Origin: Streptomyces ochraceiscleroticus
Lineage (GTDB): Bacteria; Actinomycetota; Actinomycetes; Streptomycetales; Streptomycetaceae
NCBI RefSeq assembly: GCF_000720485.1
Contig: NZ_JOAX01000046.1
Location: 1-42,882, forward strand
Direction of reading: 5' to 3'
Length of the DNA: 42,882 nucleotides
Shown here: piece by piece, positions 26,041-34,108 of the stretch
How positions within the stretch are numbered: the stretch's first letter is position 1
How the letters are laid out: each line of letters opens with the position of its first letter
The notes under the pieces: generated by a model
Seen by the model: only the letters and a program-made list of their open reading frames with translations
Told to the model about the DNA's origin: nothing
The model's database searches: none
Translations under genes and position numbers: made by a program

Positions 26041-28296
26041 ATGACTACCACCGCGGAATCCCACGAGGTCGAGCTCGCCATCGGTGGCATGACGTGCGCC
26101 TCGTGCGCGGCCCGTATCGAGAAGAAGCTCAACCGCATGGACGGGGTCGAGGCCACCGTCAACTACGCCACGGAGAAGGCAAAGGTCAGCTACCGGGGCA
26201 CGGACGTCTCCGTCGGCGACCTCATCGCCACCGTCGAGGCAACCGGCTACACCGCCCAGGAGCCGGCCCCGCCGCGCGCGCAGAGCGCGGCGGAATCCGG
26301 GGAGCCCACCGAGGAACCCGATGAGCTGCGGCCCCTGCGCCAGCGCCTGATCACCGCCGTGGCGCTCGCCGTGCCGGTGATCGCCATGGCCATGGTCCCG
26401 GCGCTGCAGATCGAGTACTGGCAGTGGCTCTCGCTGACGCTGGCGGCACCCGTCGTCACGTACGCCGCCTGGCCCTTCCACCGCGCTGCCTGGACCAACG
26501 CCAAGCACGGCGCGGCCACGATGGACACGCTGATCTCGGTCGGTACGACGGCCGCGTTCCTGTGGTCGCTGTGGGCGCTGTTCTTCGGTACGGCCGGCAC
26601 GCCCGGCATGACGCACCCCTTCGAGCTGACCATCGCCCGCACCGACGGCGCGGGGAACATCTACCTGGAGGCCGCGGCCGGCGTCACCGCCTTCATCCTG
26701 GCCGGGCGCTACTTCGAGGCCCGCTCCAAGCGGAAGGCGGGCGCCGCCCTGAAGGCGTTGCTCGAACTGGGCGCCAAGGAGGTCACCGTACTGCGCGACG
26801 GGCGCGAAGTGACCGTCGCCACCGCCGAGTTGCAGGTCGGCGACCGCTTCCTGGTCCGCCCCGGCGAGAAGATCGCCACGGACGGCACGGTAGTCGAGGG
26901 GTCGTCCGCCGTGGACGCCTCGATGCTGACCGGCGAGTCCGTCCCCGTCGAGGTCTCCGTGGGCGACTCCGTCACCGGCGCCACCCTCAACGCGGGCGGC
27001 CGCCTCGTCGTCGAAGCCACCCGCGTCGGCGCCGACACCCAGCTCGCCCGGATGGCGAAGCTGGTGGAGGACGCGCAGAACGGCAAGGCCGCCGCCCAGC
27101 GCCTCGCCGACAAGATCTCCGCCGTCTTCGTACCGATCGTGATCGCCCTCGCGCTGGCCACCCTCGGCTTCTGGCTGGGCAACGGCGCGGGCCTGACCGC
27201 CGCATTCACCGCCGCCGTCGCCGTACTGATCATCGCCTGCCCCTGCGCCCTGGGCCTGGCCACCCCGACCGCACTGATGGTCGGCACGGGCCGCGGCGCC
27301 CAGCTCGGCATCCTCATCAAGGGCCCCGAGGTCCTGGAGACCACCCGCAAGGTCGACACCATCGTCCTGGACAAGACCGGCACCGTCACCACCGGTCAGA
27401 TGACCCTGCTGGCCGTGCACACCGCACCCGACACCGACGAGACCGACGTACTGCGCCTCGCCGGCGCGCTGGAGCACGCCTCCGAGCACCCCATCGCCCA
27501 GGCTGTCGCCGCCGGTGCGAGCGCCAAGGTGGGCACCCTGCCCACCCCCGAGGACTTCGCCAACATCGCCGGCCTCGGTGTCCAGGGCGTTGTCGACGGC
27601 CACGCCGTACTCGTCGGCCGCGAGAAGCTGCTCGCCGAGTGGGCCATCGAACTGCCCGCCGAACTCGGCCGCGCCAAGAACGAAGCCGAGGCCCGCGGCC
27701 GTACCGCCATCGCGGTGGCCTGGGACGGCGAGGCCCGCGCAGTACTGGAGGTGGCCGATGCCGTGAAGGAGACCAGCCCGGAGGCCATCCGCCGGCTGCG
27801 CGCCCTCGGCCTCACCCCCATCCTCCTCACCGGCGACAACGAGGCGGTCGCCAAGTCGGTCGCCGCGGAGGTCGGCATCGACGAGGTGATCGCCGAGGTC
27901 ATGCCGGAGGACAAGGTCAACGTCGTCAAGCGCCTCCAGGGCGAGGGCCGCAGCGTCGCCATGGTCGGCGACGGTGTCAACGACGCCGCCGCCCTGGCCC
28001 AGGCCGACCTGGGCCTGGCCATGGGCACGGGTACGGACGCGGCGATCGAGGCCGGCGACCTCACCCTCGTACGCGGTGACCTGCGCGCCGCGGCCGACGC
28101 CATCCGGCTCTCCCGCAAGACGCTCGGCACCATCCGCTCGAACCTCTTCTGGGCCTTCGCCTACAACGTGGCCGCCCTGCCGCTGGCCGCCGCCGGCCTG
28201 CTCAACCCGATGATCGCGGGGGCCGCCATGGCCTTCTCCTCGGTCTTCGTGGTCGGCAACTCCCTCCGCCTGCGCGGCTTCACCCCCCACTCCTGA
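26041..28296 (+). CDS. copA: Copper-exporting P1B-type ATPase CopA
   Basis: The product is 751 residues, normal for a single-HMA CopA. In order: an N-terminal metal-binding domain with GGMTCASC (about 15-22), eight membrane helices, the actuator loop TGES (297-300), the transmembrane copper site CPC (400-402), the phosphorylation motif DKTGT (Asp 444), the HP motif SEHPIAQAV and GDGVND (643-648) in the ATP-binding domain. It pumps Cu(I) out using ATP. GAGGAG lies 5 bases before the ATG. It follows copZ in one unit under CsoR operators, separated by a hairpin and direct repeats, and is closed by a strong terminator. Confidence 0.96.
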   Translation: MTTTAESHEVELAIGGMTCASCAARIEKKLNRMDGVEATVNYATEKAKVSYRGTDVSVGDLIATVEATGYTAQEPAPPRAQSAAESGEPTEEPDELRPLRQRLITAVALAVPVIAMAMVPALQIEYWQWLSLTLAAPVVTYAAWPFHRAAWTNAKHGAATMDTLISVGTTAAFLWSLWALFFGTAGTPGMTHPFELTIARTDGAGNIYLEAAAGVTAFILAGRYFEARSKRKAGAALKALLELGAKEVTVLRDGREVTVATAELQVGDRFLVRPGEKIATDGTVVEGSSAVDASMLTGESVPVEVSVGDSVTGATLNAGGRLVVEATRVGADTQLARMAKLVEDAQNGKAAAQRLADKISAVFVPIVIALALATLGFWLGNGAGLTAAFTAAVAVLIIACPCALGLATPTALMVGTGRGAQLGILIKGPEVLETTRKVDTIVLDKTGTVTTGQMTLLAVHTAPDTDETDVLRLAGALEHASEHPIAQAVAAGASAKVGTLPTPEDFANIAGLGVQGVVDGHAVLVGREKLLAEWAIELPAELGRAKNEAEARGRTAIAVAWDGEARAVLEVADAVKETSPEAIRRLRALGLTPILLTGDNEAVAKSVAAEVGIDEVIAEVMPEDKVNVVKRLQGEGRSVAMVGDGVNDAAALAQADLGLAMGTGTDAAIEAGDLTLVRGDLRAAADAIRLSRKTLGTIRSNLFWAFAYNVAALPLAAAGLLNPMIAGAAMAFSSVFVVGNSLRLRGFTPHS

Positions 28297-28305
28297 CGCG
28301 CGACC

Positions 28306-28343
28306 GAGGAGGGGCCGGAGACTTCCCCCTCCGGCCCCTCCTC
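28306..28343 (+). terminator. Strong terminator after copA
   Basis: GAGGAGGGGCCGGAG (28306-28320) is exactly complementary to 28329-28343, a 15-bp stem with an eight-base loop, ten bases after the copA stop. It separates copZA from csoR. Confidence 0.85.
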
Positions 28344-28407
28344 CGCTCCAGACGTCATGCCTGGTACGACCAGAAGATCCGGCACGTTCAGATGAGATGA
28401 GGCGTCA

Positions 28408-28689
28408 GTGACCGGTTACCAGAACCACAAGGACGACATCCTGCGCCGGCTGCGCCGCGTCGAGGGCCAGGTGCGGGGGCTCCAGCGCATGGTGTCCGAG
28501 GACACCTACTGCATCAACGTACTGACACAGGTGTCCGCGACCAACGCCGCCCTGCAGTCCTGCGCACTCGCCCTCCTCGACGAACACCTCAACTGCTGCG
28601 TCACCGAGGCGATCGGCAAGGGCGGCGGCGAGGCGCGGGAGAAGGTCACCGAGGCATCGGCGGCCATTGCCCGTCTCGTACGGTCATGA
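28408..28689 (+). CDS. csoR: Copper-sensing repressor CsoR
   Basis: The product is 93 residues, all-helical. It shows the CsoR family pattern ILRRLRRVEGQVRGLQRMV and the Cu(I)-binding Cys-His-Cys fingerprint at Cys35 (TYCINVL), His60 and Cys63/Cys64 (DEHLNCCV). It represses copper genes and releases DNA on binding Cu(I). The start is GTG 28408. It lies behind the copA terminator and has no obvious CsoR box of its own directly upstream, so it may be made constitutively. The three operators at 25.5 kb are its probable targets. Confidence 0.93.
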   Translation: MTGYQNHKDDILRRLRRVEGQVRGLQRMVSEDTYCINVLTQVSATNAALQSCALALLDEHLNCCVTEAIGKGGGEAREKVTEASAAIARLVRS

Positions 28690-28755
28690 CGCGCGCAACC
28701 GTCGTACGATGTGGCACGGCCATGTGGCGGCGTCGTGCCGCAGAAGGGGGACAGC

Positions 28756-29118
28756 GTGCGCCGGCTGGGGGAACTGGAAGCCGAGATCATGGACCGGCTC
28801 TGGCGATGGGACCGGCCCGCCACCGTGCGCGACGTGGTGGACGACATCAACCGCACGCGGACCGTCGCTTACACCACCGTCATGACTGTCGCGGACATAC
28901 TCCACCGCAAGGGCCTGCTCCGTCGGCAGAAGAACGGCCGGGCATGGGTGTACGAACCGGCGCACAGCCGCGAGGAGTACACCGCGGCCCTCATGCAGGA
29001 AGCGCTGGGCCACACCGAGGACCGGCGTACGGCACTGCTGCACTTCGTCGAGTGCATGTCCCCGGAGGACGTCGAAGCGCTGAACGCCGCGCTCCGCTCC
29101 ACTCGGCAGCCGGACTAG
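28756..29118 (+). CDS. BlaI/MecI/CopY-family repressor
   Basis: The product is 120 residues. The winged helix has LGELEAEIMDRLWRWDRPAT and VAYTTVMTVADILHRKGLL, the DNA-recognition part of BlaI proteins. The C-terminal dimer region reads EEYTAALMQEALGHTEDRRT. GTG 28756 is chosen for the AAGGGGGA upstream and for alignment with family N-termini. It is followed within three bases by an M56 peptidase gene, the usual BlaI-BlaR1-like pairing, in which the membrane protease inactivates the repressor. The regulated genes are not obvious; copper-locus genes are adjacent and CopY belongs to the same family. Confidence 0.9.
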   Translation: MRRLGELEAEIMDRLWRWDRPATVRDVVDDINRTRTVAYTTVMTVADILHRKGLLRRQKNGRAWVYEPAHSREEYTAALMQEALGHTEDRRTALLHFVECMSPEDVEALNAALRSTRQPD

Positions 29119-29121
29119 CCG

Positions 29122-30027
29122 ATGTTCCATCACCTGGTACTGCCGCTGGGGATCGCCCTGGGCAGTGCCCTGCTCGCGCCCGGTCTCCTGGCCCGCGCCC
29201 GCTGGGCCCCGCACGCCCCGCGCCTGGCGATCGCCGGCTGGCTCACCCTGGCCGTCCTCATGACGGCCGCGGTGGGGCTGGGCCTGGCGCAGCTCCTGCT
29301 GCCGCTCGCCGGGGCCCACGACACGATGGCCCTGATCGTGGCCTGCACGACCGCGGAGGACGACGCGGCGCAGCCCAACGGCCGGCTCTATCTCCTGCTG
29401 GGTGCCTCGCTGGCCGCGGCGGCACTCTGGCCCGTACAGGCCCTGGCCAGGGAACACCGCAGGACCCGGCGGGCCCGGATGCGCCACGCCGATCTGCTGC
29501 GGCTGGTGGGGCGACGTTCCGCGCCGCTGGGCGCGGTGGTCATCGAGCATGCGGTGCCGACCGTGTACTGCCTGCCCGGCCGTTCGCCGCAGATCGTCGT
29601 CAGTTCGGGCGCTGTCCGTACGCTGAGCCGGCGGCAGCTGGACGTGGCGCTGGCGCACGAACGGGCACATCTCCGTGGCCGCCACCACTGGCTCAGCGCC
29701 GCCGCGCATGCATTTGGTACGTCCTTCCGGTGGCTCCCCCTCGGCCGCCACCTCCGCCGCGAAGTACCGCTGTTGCTCGAAATGGCGGCGGACGACCGCG
29801 CTCTGCGGCACGGGTCCCGGCAGGCGCTGGCGGCGGCCCTGTACGAGATGGCGGCCGGCCAGGTGGACCGGGGCACGCTCTCGCTGAGCGGCTCCTCCAC
29901 CGTCGTACGGGTCCGGCGCCTGCTGACCACCGAACGACCGCGCCGGGCGGCAGCGCATGGCGCGCTCACCATGCTGGCGTACTGCCTCGCCGCGGTTCCG
30001 CTCCTGGTGACGTGCTGTGCGCTGTAG
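29122..30027 (+). CDS. M56-family membrane zinc metallopeptidase
   Basis: The product is 301 residues with N-terminal membrane helices, a cytoplasmic protease domain containing HERAH (179-183, the HExxH zinc site) and LEMAADDRALRHGSRQALAA (third ligand region), and a final membrane helix. No penicillin-binding sensor domain follows, unlike BlaR1 and MecR1. It would cleave the BlaI-type repressor encoded three bases upstream on an unknown signal. Such short pairs are frequent in actinomycetes. Confidence 0.9.
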   Translation: MFHHLVLPLGIALGSALLAPGLLARARWAPHAPRLAIAGWLTLAVLMTAAVGLGLAQLLLPLAGAHDTMALIVACTTAEDDAAQPNGRLYLLLGASLAAAALWPVQALAREHRRTRRARMRHADLLRLVGRRSAPLGAVVIEHAVPTVYCLPGRSPQIVVSSGAVRTLSRRQLDVALAHERAHLRGRHHWLSAAAHAFGTSFRWLPLGRHLRREVPLLLEMAADDRALRHGSRQALAAALYEMAAGQVDRGTLSLSGSSTVVRVRRLLTTERPRRAAAHGALTMLAYCLAAVPLLVTCCAL

Positions 30028-30102
30028 GCGCCATCCCGGTCTACTTATTTACTACGTACATTCGTAATTCACGGGCTCCACAACGAAGCAGCCAACAGAT
30101 AT

Positions 30103-30141
30103 TTCCGCGGAATGATTGCAGTCTTGCGAAATTCCCGGGAA
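30103..30141. promoter_or_regulatory. Two related palindromes upstream of the GNAT gene
   Basis: TTCCGCGGAA (30103-30112) and TTCCCGGGAA (30132-30141) are perfect 10-bp palindromes of form TTCC-NN-GGAA, 29 bases centre to centre, in an AT-richer stretch 80-115 bases before the next gene. Similar paired sites bind dimeric regulators cooperatively. The regulator is not known. Confidence 0.4.
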
Positions 30142-30218
30142 GGCTGATTCCATAAGCGACTTGAGGTCTATGGTGGACCGCAGTGGGGCGACTGTGCCCG
30201 CGGGAGGGATGAGGCTCC

Positions 30219-30713
30219 ATGGGCCAGGTGGACGTGCGGTTGGCGGTCGAGGCGGACACCCCCGCGGTGTCCCACATTGTCGCCGAATCACTCCGTAATA
30301 GCTATCTGGACCTGCTGGGTAAATCCGCCGTCGAGCGCTTGGTCAGTCAGCAGTGTTCGCTGACCCGAATTCGCACGGAAATCGGCGCGCCCGGAAGCGG
30401 GCCCGGCTGGCTGGGCTGGCTCGTCGCCACCGCGGCGGACGGCACGGTCATCGGCGCGGCTGCCGGCGGCATCGCCGAGGCGGGCTCGGGCGAGTTGTAT
30501 GCGCTGTGCGTGAGCGAGGCACATCGCCGTCGGGGCGTGGGCACGTCCCTGCTCACCGCCGTCACAGAGCAGCAGCTCCGGAACGCGGCGCGGCAGCAGC
30601 GGGTGTCCCTGCTCGCCGCGCAGGACCCTGCCGTTCCCTTCCTCGGCCGGCACGGCTTCCGGCCCGCCGAGGAGAGCGCCGCGGACCGGCTCCGGTACGC
30701 GCGCGCCGTGTGA
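30219..30713 (+). CDS. GNAT-family N-acetyltransferase
   Basis: The product is 164 residues. The acetyl-CoA-binding motif is visible as LYALCVSEAHRRRGVGTSLL (Q/RxxGxG/A form RRGVGT), preceded by GWLVATAADGTVIGAAAGGI and followed by FLGRHGFRPAEES. It transfers an acetyl group to an amine; the substrate is unknown. GGGAGG about 13 bases before the ATG and a nearer GAGG may serve initiation. It lies beyond two TTCC-GGAA palindromes and before the methyltransferase gene. Mycothiol synthase MshD is also of the GNAT fold, but it is about twice as long, so this is not a normal MshD. Confidence 0.83.
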   Translation: MGQVDVRLAVEADTPAVSHIVAESLRNSYLDLLGKSAVERLVSQQCSLTRIRTEIGAPGSGPGWLGWLVATAADGTVIGAAAGGIAEAGSGELYALCVSEAHRRRGVGTSLLTAVTEQQLRNAARQQRVSLLAAQDPAVPFLGRHGFRPAEESAADRLRYARAV

Positions 30714-30837
30714 GACAGCACCTCATGTGAGAAACGTCGAACCGCTCGGCGCCCGTGGCGCGTTCACGCCATCGCGTGGACACGCAGCCGTTCTCCATAG
30801 CTCGCAACACCTCTTCCCCGACAGGATTTTCTCCAGG

Positions 30838-30864
30838 GACGGCACCGGCGGCACGGGTGCCGTC
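30838..30864 (+). promoter_or_regulatory. Leader hairpin before the methyltransferase gene
   Basis: GACGGCACC (30838-30846) pairs exactly with GGTGCCGTC (30856-30864) around a nine-base loop, 39 bases before the start codon. It could end transcription from the GNAT gene or act as an attenuator. Confidence 0.45.
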
Positions 30865-30903
30865 CCGGGCGGCAGTGTCCGCCCGAAGGAACCTGGAGGA
30901 GCC

Positions 30904-31779
30904 ATGGACGTGCGAACCAGTACCGCCCCCACCGCGTCGTGTACCGCGTTGTGCGACCTCTCGGACGATCTGCCGCCCCGGCCCACGGGAGAGCTCACCG
31001 GAGGGCTGTGGCTGCCCGGCCTGGAGAGCGTCGCGCCGCAGAACGAGCAGGACGTGTGGCTGCACGATGCGCTGCTCGGCCCGCACAGCGCCGACATCGT
31101 GGGCTATCTGACCCTGGCGCGCCGGACCGGCGGTCCCGTGCTCGATCTGGGATCGGGCTCGGGCCGGCTCACCGTGCCGTTCGCCCGGCACGGGTTCGCC
31201 GTCGCGGCGGTGGACCGGGACGGCCCCAGCCTGAAGCGGTTGCGGCACTGGGCGGACCGGCTGGGCAGGAGTACTTCCGCCCTGGTCACCACGGTCCGTT
31301 CCGACCTCGCCCAACTGCGGCTCCGGCAGGACTACCAACTGGTGGTACTGGCCGGAGCCATGATCACGGCAGTGCCCCCGAACACCCGCCGACGCCTGCT
31401 CCGCCACGTCGCCGCGCACCTCGGCAGCGGCGGCCTCCTGGCTCTGGACTACCCCGAGCACTCGATGAGCGCCCTCGCCGAACAGCCCGGGCGCACCTGG
31501 ATGTTCGACGTACCACGCTGCGACGACGTGACCGAGCGGGTCGTCGCGCAGCAGACCTTCGACCTCGCCGAGGGGACCGAAGAGATCACCTATTATTGCG
31601 AACGCGCGGTCGGTCACCGGACACACCGCAGCAAGCTCACGACACACAAGTGGCTGGTGGAAACCGACCGGTTGGCACAGGAAATCCGCGACGCCGGACT
31701 GCAGGTCGACCAGCGGACGCCCCATCGGATCGACGGTGTCACGGAGCATGTGCTCTTGATTTGCCGCGCCGCCCCATGA
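30904..31779 (+). CDS. SAM-dependent class I methyltransferase
   Basis: The product is 291 residues. The SAM-binding motif I reads VLDLGSGSGRLTVPFARHGF, motif II is VAAVDRDG, and a post-motif DYQLVVLAGAMIT follows. The central part (LLALDYPEHSMSAL, ITYYCERAVGHRTHRSK) looks like a lid for a small-molecule or peptide substrate. GGAGGA three bases before ATG 30904 fixes the start; upstream in-frame sequence is not conserved-looking. The substrate is unknown. It is followed by a LuxR-type regulator in the same direction and may be a tailoring enzyme of the adjoining cluster. Confidence 0.83.
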   Translation: MDVRTSTAPTASCTALCDLSDDLPPRPTGELTGGLWLPGLESVAPQNEQDVWLHDALLGPHSADIVGYLTLARRTGGPVLDLGSGSGRLTVPFARHGFAVAAVDRDGPSLKRLRHWADRLGRSTSALVTTVRSDLAQLRLRQDYQLVVLAGAMITAVPPNTRRRLLRHVAAHLGSGGLLALDYPEHSMSALAEQPGRTWMFDVPRCDDVTERVVAQQTFDLAEGTEEITYYCERAVGHRTHRSKLTTHKWLVETDRLAQEIRDAGLQVDQRTPHRIDGVTEHVLLICRAAP

Positions 31780-31886
31780 TGGGGTGACGGCGGTCACGAC
31801 TTGATCGGTGGACAGCGGCCGCCGGTCAGGGATGTGGCGAGGTCGCTGAGGGGCGCGGCTTATGGACTAAGGGGGATGGCCGCAAC

Positions 31887-32936
31887 GTGTCCAGATCCGG
31901 TTGTGGTGGCAGTAACGAGGACCTTGCGTTCCATCTCTACCAGGCATTGCGCTCTCGGGGAGCAGCGGGTTTCTCCGCCGTGGCCCAGGAGTTAGGGCTC
32001 GAGCCGGCTGAAGCCGGCGCGCTGCGCAGCGAACTGGAACAGCTCGGCCTGCTGGTCCCCACGGATCCGGTCCACACCACCGGATTGGACACCAATCCCG
32101 GGTGGGTGCACGACACGGCCGATGACACCGTCGCGGCCATCGATCCGGAGGTCGCACTCCTGCGACTCCTGGAGCACGAGCAGGCCACCTTGCGGGAACG
32201 GCTCAAGCAGACCGACGAGGCGTACAGTCGGCTGGAAATGCTGGCCGGAAGATTTCTACGGGCCGGATCCGTATCCAATTCCGAAGTCGAAGTCGAAGTT
32301 CTCACCGACTACCGCCGCATTCAGCAAGTAGTGGAAGACGTGCTCGATGTGGTGCACGACAGTATCGCTTCGATGCATCCCGGCGCCATTGACACGGCCA
32401 CCCTCGACCGCTCCCTCAGCCGCGACAAACGCATGGTGGACGAGGGCGTCCGCGTCCGCGTCATTTACAACCAGCGGTTCGCTTCCGTACCGGCGCTCGC
32501 GGAATTCTTCCGGCGCCAGGCGGGCGTGGGCGTCGAAGTCCGCCTCTCCCCCGTCGTTCCGATGAATATGATCCTGGGCGACAGTCAGTTCGCCCTGCTG
32601 CCCGCGGACCCCGAGGACCACACCGCCGGCGCGATCCTCGCGCGCGGCCCGGCGCTGGTCCGGTCGTACCTCGCCGTGTACGAGTACTGCTGGCACACGT
32701 CCGCCGCCTTCGGCGAGGAGGAGGACCCCGAGCGCGGCGGCGACGGCCTCACCGAACAGCAGCGCGCCGCCCTGCGCATGCTCGCCAGCGGCATGAAGGA
32801 CGAGAAGATCGCCCGCAACCTCGGGGTCTCACTCCGCACGGTCAGCCGCCTGCTCTCGGAAGTCATGCAGGCCCTCGGCGCCAGCAGCCGCTTCGAAGCC
32901 GGAGTGCGAGCGACCCGGATGGGCTGGCTGGACTAG
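31887..32936 (+). CDS. LuxR-type regulator with TrmB-like N-terminal and phospholipase D-like sensor region
   Basis: The product is 349 residues. The N-terminal helix-turn-helix-like part (FHLYQALRSRGAAGFSAVAQ) and a coiled coil (about 90-130) precede a region like inactive phospholipase-D domains (VEDVLDVVHDSIASMHP, RVRVIYNQRFASVPALAEFF). The C-terminal LuxR-type helix-turn-helix (about 283-345) reads LTEQQRAALRMLASGMKDEK and LGVSLRTVSRLLSEVMQAL. There is no receiver domain, so it is not a normal two-component regulator. GTG 31887 follows a GGGGGA about 10 bases upstream. Proteins of this layout are common Streptomyces pathway regulators, which suits its position next to the putative cluster. 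Confidence 0.85.
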   Translation: MSRSGCGGSNEDLAFHLYQALRSRGAAGFSAVAQELGLEPAEAGALRSELEQLGLLVPTDPVHTTGLDTNPGWVHDTADDTVAAIDPEVALLRLLEHEQATLRERLKQTDEAYSRLEMLAGRFLRAGSVSNSEVEVEVLTDYRRIQQVVEDVLDVVHDSIASMHPGAIDTATLDRSLSRDKRMVDEGVRVRVIYNQRFASVPALAEFFRRQAGVGVEVRLSPVVPMNMILGDSQFALLPADPEDHTAGAILARGPALVRSYLAVYEYCWHTSAAFGEEEDPERGGDGLTEQQRAALRMLASGMKDEKIARNLGVSLRTVSRLLSEVMQALGASSRFEAGVRATRMGWLD

Positions 32937-33140
32937 CGGACGCCGAGGTCGGCGCTGGGACCGTGTGCAGCACGCGATCACGGTGACGGTCGACCGCGGG
33001 TACGTCGAGCAGCGGATCACGGTGGGTACCGCTGGGCTTGAGCACGTGGGCCCAGGAACGTCCGTTTCCGGAACCTCGGCCGGCGCAGTTGGCCGGACCG
33101 GCACTGGAGCGGCCCCACCGGCCTGGAGGTACGATGGGGT

Positions 33141-33150
33141 CAAATATTTG
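33141..33150. promoter_or_regulatory. AT-rich palindrome before the Fur-family gene, probable operator
   Basis: CAAATATTTG is a perfect 10-bp palindrome; flanking bases extend it to GGTCAAATATTTGGCC with a single mismatched pair. It lies 22 bases before the start codon and just after a TACGAT -10-like hexamer (33130-33135), as expected for autoregulation. Confidence 0.6.
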
Positions 33151-33171
33151 GCCCGACCATATGGCGGAGAC

Positions 33172-33594
33172 ATGAAGCGCGACGTACTGCCGGAGCAGCG
33201 CGAGGCGGCGATGCAGCAGCTGCGCGATGTCGGGCTCCGGGTGACGGGACCGCGGCTGGAAGTCCTCAAGGTGCTGCGCGAGGGCGGTCACTTGGACGTC
33301 GAGGAGATCACCTCGATCGCCCGCGAGCGGCTCGGCACCCTCACGAGTCAGGCGGTCTACGAAATGCTGAAGCATTTCCTGGACACCGGGCTGGTGACGA
33401 AGTTCGACCGGCCAGGTTTTCCGGCGGTATTCGAGGCGGCGACGGAACCGCACCACCACGCCCTGTGCACTCGGTGCGGGCGAGTGGTCAATGTAGACGT
33501 CCAGGCCCCTACGCCGACGCGCAAGGGCCTGAGCGGCTGGCGCATGAACGCCGCCGAGCTGGTGTACAAGGGCGAGTGCCCGGAGTGCCGTTAG
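33172..33594 (+). CDS. Fur-family transcriptional repressor
   Basis: The product is 140 residues. The winged helix covers about 10-85 (LRVTGPRLEVLKVLREGGH, TSQAVYEMLKHFLDTGLV). The metal region has HHHALCTRCGRVVNVD with Cys99/Cys102, and the chain ends CPEC with Cys136/Cys139, giving the structural zinc site. This is the FurA/CatR type, often a peroxide or iron sensor next to a catalase; no catalase is in the window. GGAG two bases before ATG 33172 and the family N-terminus set the start. An operator-like palindrome precedes it. Its stop overlaps the stop of the converging peptide gene by two bases. Confidence 0.9.
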   Translation: MKRDVLPEQREAAMQQLRDVGLRVTGPRLEVLKVLREGGHLDVEEITSIARERLGTLTSQAVYEMLKHFLDTGLVTKFDRPGFPAVFEAATEPHHHALCTRCGRVVNVDVQAPTPTRKGLSGWRMNAAELVYKGECPECR

Positions 33595-33824
33595 GCCGCG
33601 GGCTGGGCCGGGGGCCAGTCGATCTCCGGGTCCACGGTGGTGACGGTGGCCCCGGACCCGGACACGGCCGGCGGCCAGTCGATCTCGCTCGCCAGGAAGG
33701 TCGCCGAGCTCGCGCCCCGCTCCGCCGCGGAGGCGGCCGTCGCGGGCACGACGACCGCCGCACACAGGACCGCGGCGACGGTGAAGCGACGGAGCGCGTA
33801 ACGAATTCCGGCGTACGAGAACAT
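33591..33824 (-). CDS. Small exported peptide with two EIDWPPA repeats
   Basis: The product is 77 residues. A basic start (YALRRF), a hydrophobic core (TVAAVLCAAVVVPATA) and a likely signal peptidase site after ASA predict export. The mature part of about 43 residues contains EIDWPPA twice, at 47-53 and 67-73, exactly 20 residues apart. The repeat is also present in the DNA: GGCCAGTCGATCTC occurs at 33613 and 33673, 60 bases apart. GGAGG lies four bases before the ATG. It is the last gene of the leftward cluster direction. It might be a signalling or precursor peptide with two processed copies, but the family is not known to me. Confidence 0.72.
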   Translation of the reverse strand: MFSYAGIRYALRRFTVAAVLCAAVVVPATAASAAERGASSATFLASEIDWPPAVSGSGATVTTVDPEIDWPPAQPAA

Positions 33825-33839
33825 GAATCCTCCAGGGAG

Positions 33840-33962
33840 ATGGAAAGAGATTTGCCGCCCGTTCCCGTGCCGCCGGGATTTCCTCGGGCTGACTCTTCAA
33901 TAATCCCGTTCGACTACTGGCCGATCCAGCGTTCATGGCGTCGTGCCCGCGCCATGGCGTGA
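33840..33962 (+). CDS. Possible 40-residue peptide (uncertain)
   Basis: A rightward frame encodes 40 residues, MERDLPPVPVPPGFPRADSS followed by an aromatic centre FDYWPIQ and a basic end RSWRRARAMA. The third-position bias is weak and AGGGAG lies immediately at the ATG, which is too close. It also overlaps the expected promoter of the leftward peptide gene. I list it because of its Pro/Trp-rich character next to another Trp-Pro peptide; it may be only chance. Confidence 0.15.
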   Translation: MERDLPPVPVPPGFPRADSSIIPFDYWPIQRSWRRARAMA

Positions 33963-34108
33963 GTGCGTCACGACCGACGGAAGCGGAATTGATCCCTCTC
34001 CGGACCCCTCTCCGAAGATCCCTCGGGAACGCTTTCCGGAATTCAATTCTCCGCAATACGCCCAATAGTTGAGCTGACCAAATTTATGGTACGTTCGTCA
34101 GCGCGGCG

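Noticed and set aside
26011..28290. Leftward 759-codon open frame opposite copA
   Set aside because: Shadow of CopA, low-complexity Gly/Asp/Val composition.
30219..30713. GNAT protein as true mycothiol synthase MshD
   Set aside because: It is 164 residues with one GNAT domain, while MshD has two GNAT domains and about 300 residues.
33840..33962. Lasso-peptide or other RiPP precursor with the AsnB-like protein as cyclase
   Set aside because: No leader-peptidase or RRE gene is present, and this AsnB has an intact N-terminal glutaminase with Cys2, which fits amidotransfer rather than lasso cyclisation.
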